A stretch of DNA of 13,761 nt from assembly GCA_947581745.1 (NCBI GenBank), contig CANPVW010000088.1, positions 1-13,761 on the forward strand, written 5' to 3'. Made by a program: the position numbers and the translations under genes. Origin of the DNA: Candidatus Benthicola azotiphorus (lineage in GTDB: Bacteria > Gemmatimonadota > Gemmatimonadetes > Palauibacterales > Palauibacteraceae). Shown in pieces: positions 1 to 6,503 of the stretch (position 1 is its first letter; every line of letters begins with the position of its first letter). The notes beneath the pieces are model-generated. The model worked only from the letters and a program-made list of their open reading frames with translations. It was not told the DNA's origin and searched no databases.

Positions 1-1
1 G

Positions 2-949
2 TGGTCGCACGACCCGTTCGAAGGGAAGCTGGAGGACGGCAAGGTGTGGGGTCGAGGGGCGGTCGACGAGCTGCCGGCCGTCGCCTGCATGGCTTACGGT
101 ATGCTCATTGCCCGATCACGTGGCTTTCCGGAGAACGTGACGGTCTATCTGACGGCCTCGGTGATGGAGGAAGACTGTGACGGCTACTGCCTGCTCCATC
201 TGATCGAAAACGAGGGGATCCGGCCCGACGTGGTGATCATCGGTGAGCCCACGGACCTCGGCGTCTACCGGGGCCAGCGCGGAAGGGTCGAGGCGGTGAT
301 CTCGGCGCGAGGCGTCTCGTCGCATGCCGCGCACCCCGAGGAGGGCGTCAACGCGCTTTACAAGCTGGCGCCGATCCTGCGCGACATCGAGCAGCTCAAC
401 GAGCGCCTTCCACGTGACGATTTCCTGGGCAAGGGCACGGCCGTCGCGTCCTTCCTGGAGTGCGACTCGGCGTCGCTGAACGCGGTGCCGGCGGCGGCGC
501 GTCTCTACGTGGACCGACGTCTCACGGCCGGCGAGACTCCGGAGCAGGCGCTGGCGGAGCTCAGGGCGCTCCCGGGACTCGGGGATGCGACCGTCGAGCT
601 CCTGGAGTACGACGAGACGAGCTGGACGGGCGAGCGGGCCCGGCAGGAGAAGTACTTCCCCGCCTGGGTGCTCCCGGAGGACCACCCGCTGCTGAAAGGC
701 ATGTCGAAGGCCGTCGCCGAGGTGACCGGCCTCGTGCCGCGGGTCTCACGCTGGGGATTCTCGACCAACGGGGTCGCGACGATGGGTCGGCACGGCATCC
801 CGTCCGCCGGCTTCGCGCCCGGGCGTGAGGAGCTGGCCCACACGACCGAGGAGTGGGTCGCGGTGAGCGACCTCGTGACCGCGACGGCGGCGTACAGCCT
901 GATGCCCGATGCGCTCTCGGCGATGGCCTCAGAACTGAAGGGAGCCTGA
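2..949 (+). CDS. ygeY: YgeY-like M20 family metallo-hydrolase (5' end outside window)
   Basis: Zinc-dependent amidohydrolase/deacylase of peptidase family M20 (ArgE/DapE/YgeY group), presumably cytoplasmic. The frame is open from base 2, so about 85-90 N-terminal residues lie off the window; 315 residues are visible. The M20 core starts with a GRGAVD segment (metal-ligand Asp), then the catalytic/metal Glu pair in MEEDCDG (about 164-184), then GEPTD, a VYRGQRGR segment opening the dimerisation lid (about 245-290), DFLGKGT, RRLT-GET, SWTG, and a C-terminal FSTNGVATMGRHGIP block followed by AHTTEE, whose His is the expected last metal ligand. From memory these blocks match E. coli YgeY better than ArgE or DapE. 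The stop is 6 bases before the YgeW-like gene, so they are co-transcribed. YgeY-type enzymes are associated with ureide/purine catabolism; the exact substrate here is unknown. The usual Gly-Gly after GRGxxD is replaced by a less typical ELPAV stretch. Confidence 0.9.
   Translation, partial: WSHDPFEGKLEDGKVWGRGAVDELPAVACMAYGMLIARSRGFPENVTVYLTASVMEEDCDGYCLLHLIENEGIRPDVVIIGEPTDLGVYRGQRGRVEAVISARGVSSHAAHPEEGVNALYKLAPILRDIEQLNERLPRDDFLGKGTAVASFLECDSASLNAVPAAARLYVDRRLTAGETPEQALAELRALPGLGDATVELLEYDETSWTGERARQEKYFPAWVLPEDHPLLKGMSKAVAEVTGLVPRVSRWGFSTNGVATMGRHGIPSAGFAPGREELAHTTEEWVAVSDLVTATAAYSLMPDALSAMASELKGA
936..944 (+). promoter_or_regulatory. Shine-Dalgarno site for the YgeW-like gene
   Basis: A purine-rich GAAGGGAG stretch inside the end of the preceding hydrolase gene lies about 11 bases before the GTG at 956. 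It supports that GTG as the start, and there is no competing ATG nearby in frame. Confidence 0.5.
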
Positions 950-955
950 CGACCC

Positions 956-1945
956 GTGTACGATCGTATCGAGTCGGCCGGCCTGAAGGGCCGGGACTTT
1001 CTCTCCACGCAGGACTGGAGCGTGGACGAGCTGGAGACGCTGTTCTCGCTCGCGGCGCAGCTGAAGGCGGACCGGAAGGCCGGCCTTCCGACGCGTATCC
1101 TCGAGGACAAGACTCTCTACATGATCTTCTTCGATTCGTCCACACGGACCCGCAACTCGTTCGAGACCGGGATCACGCAGCTCGGGGGTCACGGCATCTA
1201 CCTGTCGCCGGACCGGATGCAGATCAGCCACGGAGAGAATGCGCGCGACACCGCTAACGTGCTGTCCCGGTACGGCGAGGCGATCGCGATTCGACACTGC
1301 GCGTTCGGCGAGGGCAACGCGTACCTGTCCGAGGTGGCGGCGCACGCGTCGGTTCCGGTCCTCAGCATGCAGTGCGACGTGTATCACCCCTGCCAGATCC
1401 TGGCCGACTATCTGACGATCCGTGAAAAGTTCGGCGACACCAGCGGGTTGAAGCTCGGCGTGGCGTGGACGAGCGCGCCCAACTACGTGCGTCCGATATC
1501 GGTGCCGCAGAGCCTGATCCTCATGATGCCGAGGTTCGGGATCGACGTCACGCTCGCCTATCCGCCCGAGTTCAAGCTGCTCCCCGAGATCGAGGCTCAG
1601 GCGCGCCTCAACGCGGAGCAGTCCGGCGCTCGATTCGAGATCACGAATCGCTTCGAGGACGCTTTCGAGGACGCGGACGTCGTCATCCCGAAGTCATGGG
1701 GACCGCTGGTCCACACCCGGGACCACGACGAGGGCATCCGCCTGATCGAGGCCTATCCGTCGTGGCGGTGCGATGCCGCCCACATGGCCCTCGGCCGTGA
1801 CCACATGATCTACATGCATCCCCTTCCGGCGGACCGCGGCCGGGAGGTGACCGACGAGGTCATCGACGGCCCCCAGTCGGCCGTGTACGACGAGGCGGAG
1901 AACCGGCTGCACGTGCAGAAGGCGCTGATGGCGCTCACGATGTGA
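956..1945 (+). CDS. ygeW: YgeW-like carbamoyltransferase (aspartate/ornithine carbamoyltransferase family)
   Basis: A 329-residue transcarbamylase-fold protein. The N-terminal carbamoyl-phosphate domain carries the phosphate-binding STRTR motif at residues 62-66, a SHGE segment near 91-94 and HPCQ at 144-147. The second domain ends with HPLP at 288-291, where ornithine carbamoyltransferases have HCLP. Segments such as GNAYLSEV, SVPQ and DADVVIPKSWGP resemble E. coli YgeW, a putative 'knotted' carbamoyltransferase of unknown substrate, more than ArgF. At 329 residues it is clearly shorter than E. coli YgeW (about 396), mostly by missing insertions before the last motif and a shorter C-terminus. 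The GTG start has a good Shine-Dalgarno site. It lies 6 bases after the YgeY-like gene and overlaps the next gene by 4 bases. Likely role: moving a carbamoyl group to or from a ureide intermediate. Family confident; substrate unknown. A divergent anabolic ornithine or acetylornithine carbamoyltransferase is the alternative. Confidence 0.88.
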   Translation: MYDRIESAGLKGRDFLSTQDWSVDELETLFSLAAQLKADRKAGLPTRILEDKTLYMIFFDSSTRTRNSFETGITQLGGHGIYLSPDRMQISHGENARDTANVLSRYGEAIAIRHCAFGEGNAYLSEVAAHASVPVLSMQCDVYHPCQILADYLTIREKFGDTSGLKLGVAWTSAPNYVRPISVPQSLILMMPRFGIDVTLAYPPEFKLLPEIEAQARLNAEQSGARFEITNRFEDAFEDADVVIPKSWGPLVHTRDHDEGIRLIEAYPSWRCDAAHMALGRDHMIYMHPLPADRGREVTDEVIDGPQSAVYDEAENRLHVQKALMALTM

Positions 1946-3255
1946 GCCGCCTGGAAGAGACCCGATCCAGACGGACTCAGATGCGCAGATTCGTGTTCCG
2001 TTGCTCAGAATGTCGGCAGGAATACGAGGAGGATCCAACCCTCCTGGTATGTCCGGCGTGCGCCGAGTTTCAGGAAGCCGGCGGCTCGACGCGTGGCGTG
2101 CTGGAAGTCGTCGCTTCCGACCTCCCGACCGACTGGCCCGATCGGGATCCCTCCGACCCCAGGTTTCTGGCCGCCTTCCTTCCCGTGGTCGGCCCGGAGA
2201 GCTTCCCGGCGTTCCGGGCCGGAGGCACACCGCTGCTCCCGGCGCCGAGGCTCGCTGCTTCGCTCGGCGCAGACCGCCTGTGGATCAAGGACGACACCCG
2301 AAACCCGAGCGGATCGACCAAGGACCGGGCGTCATTGCTCGTCGCGGCCAAGGCCCGGGAATACGGTTTCGAGACGGTGGCCGCCGCATCGACCGGAAAC
2401 GCGGGAACGGCGCTCGCCGCCGTGGGAGCCGCCGCGGGCCTCGAGACGATCGTGTTCGTGCCGGCCTCCGCGCCGGAGGCGAAGCTCGTGCAGATGCTGT
2501 CGTACGGCGCCCGCGTCCTGCCCGTGGAGGGAAGCTACGACGAAGCGTTCGAGCTCTGCCTCGAGGCCTGTCGCGAGCTCGGATGGTACAACCGGAACAC
2601 GGCGCTCAACCCGTTCACGCTGGAAGGGAAGAAGACGGCTGCGCTCGAGATCGCTCTCTCCATGAGCCCGGAAGTTCCCGACGTGGTCGTGGTGCCTGTC
2701 GGAGACGGCGTCATCCTGTCCGGTCTCGCGCGAGGGTTCGCCGATCTGGTCGCGGCTGGCCTGACCGCACGGGCGCCCCGCCTGATCGCCGTTCAGCCCG
2801 AGGGTTCGGGGGCGATCGCACGGGCGTGGATGAGCGGGCTGGAGGAAGCGCGACCCGTTCCGGGCGCGCACAGCGTGGCCGACAGTCTCACTGTCGAAGC
2901 GCCTCGCAACGCCCGCCTGTGCCTTCGACACCTGCGGGAGACCGACGGTGGGGCGGTCACGGTGTCCGATCGGCAGATCCTGGCCGCCATCCCCGACCTG
3001 GCAGCGGCGACGGGCGTGTTCGCCGAGCCGGCTGCGGCCGCGGTCGTGGCCGGCCTCGGCGTGGCCCTGGAGAGCGGCGTGGTGAGTCGCGAGGAGGCCA
3101 TCGTGCTGATGGTCACGGGCTCCGGCCTTAAGGACGTGCCCGCGGCCGCGCGGGCCGTGAGGCGGCCCGATCCGGTCGAGCCCAGCCTGGAGGCGATCGT
3201 CCGCCGGCTCAGGCTCCCACGAGGCGAACGAGGAACTGCCACGTCCCCGTCCTGA
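1942..3255 (+). CDS. Zinc-ribbon threonine-synthase-like PLP enzyme (fold type II)
   Basis: A 437-residue PLP enzyme. Residues 21-40 hold a CxxC...CxxC zinc ribbon (C21, C24, C37, C40), found on some threonine synthases. The PLP domain has the Schiff-base lysine in PSGSTKDR (K127), the STGNAGT substrate loop at about 150-156, and a phosphate-cradle loop VPVGDGVILSG where threonine synthase usually has VPVGNxGN. ATG-less GTG at 1942 overlaps the ygeW stop as GTGA, suggesting translational coupling; an ATG at 1981 (14th codon) is an alternative start that keeps the zinc ribbon. The C-terminus is a basic tail that overlaps the convergent barrel gene. Threonine synthase is the usual call, but the gene sits where E. 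coli keeps ygeX (diaminopropionate ammonia-lyase), also fold type II, beside ygeW and ygeY. A lyase or ammonia-lyase acting on a small amino acid is therefore as plausible as ThrC. There are no hom or thrB neighbours. Confidence 0.88.
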   Translation: MSRLEETRSRRTQMRRFVFRCSECRQEYEEDPTLLVCPACAEFQEAGGSTRGVLEVVASDLPTDWPDRDPSDPRFLAAFLPVVGPESFPAFRAGGTPLLPAPRLAASLGADRLWIKDDTRNPSGSTKDRASLLVAAKAREYGFETVAAASTGNAGTALAAVGAAAGLETIVFVPASAPEAKLVQMLSYGARVLPVEGSYDEAFELCLEACRELGWYNRNTALNPFTLEGKKTAALEIALSMSPEVPDVVVVPVGDGVILSGLARGFADLVAAGLTARAPRLIAVQPEGSGAIARAWMSGLEEARPVPGAHSVADSLTVEAPRNARLCLRHLRETDGGAVTVSDRQILAAIPDLAAATGVFAEPAAAAVVAGLGVALESGVVSREEAIVLMVTGSGLKDVPAAARAVRRPDPVEPSLEAIVRRLRLPRGERGTATSPS

Positions 3256-3835
3256 CGACCGCGTTCGACACGACGTCGTTCAGGCCCCACGTATAGCGCA
3301 CGTCGAGCACGATCGATTCGCCGTTCGCGAGGCGGTACGCCAGCCCTCCGCCGGCGGGAACACCCCACTCGGTCTTCGGCCCGCCGAGACCGGTGTCCTT
3401 GCAGGGCTCCTTCTCCCCTCCCCCGAGGGCCGCCTTGCAGCTGACGTTGAACGCGGCACCGATCCCGCCGTACGCCATCAGCGACCACGTCGAGCCGAGC
3501 GGCAGTTTCAGCTCGACGAGGAGGGGCAGCTCGACGTAGTTCAGATCGAGTTCCACGCGCTCGGAGTCCAGCAGGCCGGTTCCCAGCAGCCCGCTTCCGC
3601 CCTTCTGCGTGTAGTTCACGCCGAGATTGAGCGACAGGGACTCGCTGACGTCCGTCTCGGCGAAGCCGCCGATGTGATACCCCCACCGGGCATCGGTCGC
3701 CGCAACGATGTCGTCGCCGGTCAGGTCGGAGTCCGTCGCGCCGACGGTGAGGCCGGCCCGATCCTGGGCGATCCCGGGCGAGACCGTCAGCAGGATCAGC
3801 GACAGGATGGCGAGGAATCGGCGCGCGGCGATCAC
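3209..3835 (-). CDS. PorT-like outer-membrane beta-barrel protein
   Basis: A 208-residue predicted outer-membrane barrel. The chosen start is the GTG at 3835, overlapping the upstream lipoprotein stop as GTGA. It gives a clean signal peptide: basic AARR, then a hydrophobic stretch to about residue 19, and a likely cut near SPGIA/QD (23-24). Upstream in-frame codons encode Arg-rich shadow sequence. The mature part alternates polar and hydrophobic residues with the pattern of the OMP_b-brl_2/PorT-type family: GLTVGAT near the start, then LSLNLGVNYTQKGG, then LDLNYVELPLLVELKLPL, and glycine/aromatic-rich strands to the end. A Cys pair (SCKAALGG...EPC) in a probable surface loop could form a disulfide. 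Size suggests about 8 strands. It is last in the aroF-lipoprotein-barrel run, so it may partner the lipoprotein. No specific function can be assigned. The last 47 bases overlap the convergent PLP-enzyme gene. Confidence 0.8.
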   Translation of the reverse strand: MIAARRFLAILSLILLTVSPGIAQDRAGLTVGATDSDLTGDDIVAATDARWGYHIGGFAETDVSESLSLNLGVNYTQKGGSGLLGTGLLDSERVELDLNYVELPLLVELKLPLGSTWSLMAYGGIGAAFNVSCKAALGGGEKEPCKDTGLGGPKTEWGVPAGGGLAYRLANGESIVLDVRYTWGLNDVVSNAVVRTGTWQFLVRLVGA

Positions 3836-4839
3836 TCGCAGGTGACCTGGAACGTCGTGCTGACCGTGTCGGCGGCCACCACCGTCACCGAGCGCGGGTT
3901 GTCGCCGGCGACGGTGCAGTTCGGCTGAACTTCGACCAGTCGGACGACGTGAGGGGTCGCCGGGAGGGCCGGGAAGGTGATCTCGTCTTCCGGGCCTATC
4001 GCGGAGGATCGCGTCGCGTCGATCGTGACGACGTAGGCCGGATCGATGTTGGTGCCCGTCGTGCTCGTGACGGTTCGGAGCCCACCCACCCCACGTCCTA
4101 CGACGGAGATCCTCCCCGTCGGGGCCGGAACCCACGCGCTGAGCGGGTCATCATAGTCGTACAGCCCCTCGACCTTGGGCACGAGACGGTACCTGTGGCT
4201 GTTCCGAAGGTCTCCGCTCGCGAACCCGGAGACGCCATCCGGAACCGACGTGGAGCGCACCGCGTGACTCAGGGCGTCCCGGTTCACCCACTCGATCGTG
4301 TCTCCGATCACCACCTCGATGCTGTCGCCGCCCAGGGGCACCTCGAACCCGTCGAACAGGATCTCTATCAGATACACCGAGGTCCGGAGGTCGAATACCC
4401 GCATCGGGCCATCCTGTCCGCCTATCGTCGCCGTCACCTCGATGTCCCCGAGAAGCGGGCCCGACGTGACGACCACCGAAGCCTGTCCGGTGGAGTCGGT
4501 GAAGGCGACGGGACTGGAGAGCGTGGCCACGCCGCCGGTGATCGCCCACCCGATCTCGAGATTCTCCACCGGCTGGATGTTCACGGTGTTCTGCACGCCG
4601 TCCACGAGGCCGAGGTCCTGGAGGACCTGCACCACCAGGGGTTCCGGAAACGCCTCCGAGGTCCTTCCGTTCTGGAAGTTGCCCGACAGCGCGGAGAACA
4701 GGGTGTCTCCGGCTGATTCCGACTCTCCGGACACCCCGTAGATCGGGTCGTTGCCGTCACAGGAGCCGGCCAGGATGACGGCCAGCGCCGCGCCGAAGGC
4801 TGCGACCATTCGGGGACGTGCGGGGCTCCCCCGGCTCAC
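3832..4839 (-). CDS. Predicted lipoprotein with Ig-like and degenerate cupredoxin-like domains
   Basis: A 335-residue secreted protein, taken from the GTG at 4839, which overlaps the aroF stop as GTGA. This start gives an Arg-rich n-region, a hydrophobic core (11-24) and C27 in LAGSC, a non-canonical lipobox with Ala at -3. An ATG at 4809 (residue 11) is possible but removes the positive charges. Residues about 62-150 look like an invasin/Big-1-type Ig domain (WAITGG, then a DSTGQASVVVTSG strand). Residues about 155-247 have the plastocyanin layout, with GDTIEWVNRD, SHAV (H192), FASGDL and a G-I-S-V end. However, the usual Cys-His-Met copper loop is replaced by YDYDDPLSAWVPAPTG, so copper binding is unlikely. 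Residues about 250-335 form a C-terminal beta-sandwich with TSTTGTNIDP, NCTVAGDNPR and a final FQVTC; C308 and C334 may pair. It probably sits on the outer membrane or cell surface with the barrel protein. Function unknown. Confidence 0.75.
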   Translation of the reverse strand: MSRGSPARPRMVAAFGAALAVILAGSCDGNDPIYGVSGESESAGDTLFSALSGNFQNGRTSEAFPEPLVVQVLQDLGLVDGVQNTVNIQPVENLEIGWAITGGVATLSSPVAFTDSTGQASVVVTSGPLLGDIEVTATIGGQDGPMRVFDLRTSVYLIEILFDGFEVPLGGDSIEVVIGDTIEWVNRDALSHAVRSTSVPDGVSGFASGDLRNSHRYRLVPKVEGLYDYDDPLSAWVPAPTGRISVVGRGVGGLRTVTSTTGTNIDPAYVVTIDATRSSAIGPEDEITFPALPATPHVVRLVEVQPNCTVAGDNPRSVTVVAADTVSTTFQVTCE

Positions 4840-5723
4840 GGTTCCGCCACGGACGCCACCGCCCCGGCGGCCGCCAGGGTCACGCGGCGGCCGTTCGCGA
4901 GCTCCACGATCCGGCGGAGGACGGCTGCCGGCACTCCCTGGGAGGGATCGCATTGCAGGTCTGAGCGTTCGACTCCCGGAGGCAGCACCTCGATCAGCAG
5001 TCCGTGCGCGCCGGCGCTGAGGGCGGCAGCGCTCGCTTCCTCGACTTTCGTCCAGTCGCCCGTCGCATGAGACGGATCCCCGATCACGGGAAGCGGCGTG
5101 GCCCGCCTTGCCGGCCCGAATACGTCCACGTCCAGTTCCGATCGAGCCTCGTTCCACGACGCGTTGCGCCGGACCCCGCGCTCGCAGAGCACGATGTCAC
5201 GACAGCCCTCCCGAGCGATGTACTCGGCCGCGCACAGCCATTCCTCGAGGGTGGCGCTGAATCCCCGCTTCAGGAGAATCGGTCGCCCCGCACGGCCCGC
5301 TTCCACCAGCAGCGGGAAATTCTGCATCGAGCGTGACCCGATCTGAAGCATGTGGGCTACCTCGGCCACCTGCTCGACGAGGCGCGGGTCCTGCACCTCC
5401 GTGACCACCGCGAGGCCGGTCTCCGCGCTGACGGTCCTGAGGATTTCGAGACCTTCCATCCCCAGGCCCTGGAACGAGTACGGGCTCGTGCGCGGCTTGA
5501 ACGCCCCGCCACGCAACAACCGGCAGCCCGCATCGGCTACCGCCCGCGCGGCGCTCAGGGTCTGCTCGTAGGATTCGACGGCGCACGGACCCGCGATGAC
5601 TACCGGCTGGGTTCCGCCGATGCGGACACCGGCGACCTCGACCACGTGGGTCCTGGCCGGGTCCGCGTACTCCGGCCAGTTCGACCGGAGAAGTGTCAGG
5701 TCAGAATGCGCGTCGATCATCAC
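4836..5723 (-). CDS. aroF: 3-deoxy-7-phosphoheptulonate (DAHP) synthase, type I-beta, divergent
   Basis: A 295-residue protein of the KDPG/DAHP synthase TIM-barrel family. DAHP synthase condenses PEP and erythrose 4-phosphate in the first shikimate-pathway step. Seen: AGPCAVES with the metal ligand C47, GGAFKPRTSPYSFQGLG (from G72), LLKRGFSAT, LCERG, GDPSHATG with H219, E245 in LIEV and D255 in RSD. The four expected metal ligands (Cys, His, Glu, Asp) are therefore all present. It departs from the usual family in several places: EVLP instead of EVHP with one residue fewer before the Asp, SRSMQN instead of ARNMQN, PSHATG instead of PSHGTG, and ARSELD where TRNTLD is normal. There is no room for a ferredoxin-like or chorismate-mutase regulatory domain. 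GTG 5723 and ATG 5720 are adjacent possible starts. It leads an operon with a lipoprotein and a barrel protein, an odd setting. It could be an unregulated second DAHP synthase or have a changed substrate. Confidence 0.87.
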   Translation of the reverse strand: MMIDAHSDLTLLRSNWPEYADPARTHVVEVAGVRIGGTQPVVIAGPCAVESYEQTLSAARAVADAGCRLLRGGAFKPRTSPYSFQGLGMEGLEILRTVSAETGLAVVTEVQDPRLVEQVAEVAHMLQIGSRSMQNFPLLVEAGRAGRPILLKRGFSATLEEWLCAAEYIAREGCRDIVLCERGVRRNASWNEARSELDVDVFGPARRATPLPVIGDPSHATGDWTKVEEASAAALSAGAHGLLIEVLPPGVERSDLQCDPSQGVPAAVLRRIVELANGRRVTLAAAGAVASVAEP

Positions 5724-5738
5724 CCGCCAATGTACGTC

Positions 5739-5767
5739 GTTCTACCGCTGCCAATGCAGTCTGAAAA
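5739..5767 (-). promoter_or_regulatory. Possible sigma70-type promoter for the aroF operon
   Basis: Read on the minus strand, TTTTCA (5767-5762) and TAGAAC (5744-5739) are separated by exactly 17 bases, each matching 4 of 6 consensus bases. The predicted transcript start would be about 10 bases before the aroF start codon, a very short leader. It lies in the 132-base gap (5724-5855) between the PqiC-like gene and aroF, the only place a promoter for this three-gene run would be expected. Weak by sequence alone. Confidence 0.3.
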
Positions 5768-5839
5768 CATACAGCGAATCATCCGGTTCCTCTAGGGTGC
5801 CGCCAGGTCACCATATCATCGCCGGCCCGTCATTCCGGA

Positions 5840-5854
5840 CGTCGCGGGACGACG
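5840..5854 (-). terminator. Small hairpin just after the PqiC-like gene
   Basis: CGTCG (5840-5844) and CGACG (5850-5854) form a 5-bp stem with a 5-base loop, directly after the TAG stop of the last gene of the Mla operon. There is no T-run, so this is at most a weak or Rho-assisted 3'-end structure. The rest of the 132-base gap holds the candidate aroF promoter and nothing else I can name. Confidence 0.2.
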
Positions 5855-5855
5855 G

Positions 5856-6503
5856 CTAGTCCGAAGAAGAGTGCCTGATCTCGTCGGCGATCCGTCGGCT
5901 CAACCTGGCGAGCAGCCGGTCCTGGGCCTGCACGGAACCCGAGATCGATGGTGAATCCGGGGGCTCCACGTCCCTGAACCCCTCCGTCGCGATCAGGTCT
6001 CCCGATGCGCCCCACAGCTCCCAGCGGGCTGCCAGGTGAGCCGTGCCCTGCGGGTCGCGCTCGAAACGCACCACGTGGACGGCGACCGAGTAGTCCGGAT
6101 GGACCGTGGAATACCACGGGTGGAAGATCACATCGTCCGTGCGCAGGATCTTCGAGAGGTTCGCGGCCAGGACGCGCTGGAACGCCTCATCCAGCGGTTC
6201 GGCCCAACGTTCGGTCTCCAGGTACTGCAGCTCGCTATCGGCCAGACGCGTCACCATCCGGCTCCTCTCCAGGTACCTGGGAAAGGAGATGGGTCCGACG
6301 CCGATCTGCAGATCGAGAGCCGGCAGCCCGTCCTCCCCCTCCGCGTTCAGGCCGGCGGACTGCAGCAGATCGGGACCGTCCAGAAGGCTCGCCAGCGTGT
6401 AGTACCGGGTAGGGTCTTCCTTCGGATTCAGAGAGCAGGCCGCCGTGAGACCCGTCGCAACCAGAGCGACCACGAGCAGCCGAACGCCGCGGGTCCTGTT
6501 CAT
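5856..6503 (-). CDS. PqiC/YmbA-like ABC-transport auxiliary lipoprotein of the MCE system
   Basis: A 215-residue lipoprotein taken from the ATG at 6503, which overlaps the mlaD stop as ATGA. It begins MNRTRGVR, then a hydrophobic VVALVATGLTAAC; the Cys follows T-A-A, a relaxed lipobox. After it come YYTLASLLDG and a block resembling the family signature: LQIGVGPISFPRYLERSRMVTR, with ADSELQYLETERWAEPLDEAFQRVLAANLSKILRTDD. This is the pattern of the ABC-type_transport_aux (PqiC, YmbA, DUF330) family: lipoproteins that sit under the outer membrane and pair with MCE proteins such as PqiB. Length fits the family (about 190-220). Being last in an operon with MlaE, MlaF and MlaD homologues strongly supports this. 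Likely role: the outer-membrane end of the lipid-transfer path. Longer in-frame extensions upstream read as the shadow of mlaD and were excluded. Confidence 0.88.
   Translation of the reverse strand: MNRTRGVRLLVVALVATGLTAACSLNPKEDPTRYYTLASLLDGPDLLQSAGLNAEGEDGLPALDLQIGVGPISFPRYLERSRMVTRLADSELQYLETERWAEPLDEAFQRVLAANLSKILRTDDVIFHPWYSTVHPDYSVAVHVVRFERDPQGTAHLAARWELWGASGDLIATEGFRDVEPPDSPSISGSVQAQDRLLARLSRRIADEIRHSSSD

Noticed and set aside
505..1145. Long minus-strand reading frames opposite the ygeY and ygeW genes
   Set aside because: Arg/Ser/Pro-rich shadow translations typical of high-GC DNA, with no recognisable domain, overlapping two well-supported genes.
3836..4135. N-terminal extension of the barrel protein
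   Set aside because: It would precede a clear signal peptide with Arg-rich shadow sequence inside the lipoprotein gene; the GTG at 3835 is better.
4840..5157. N-terminal extension of the lipoprotein up to 5157
   Set aside because: It lies wholly inside aroF in another frame, is Arg/Gly-rich and would bury the signal peptide.
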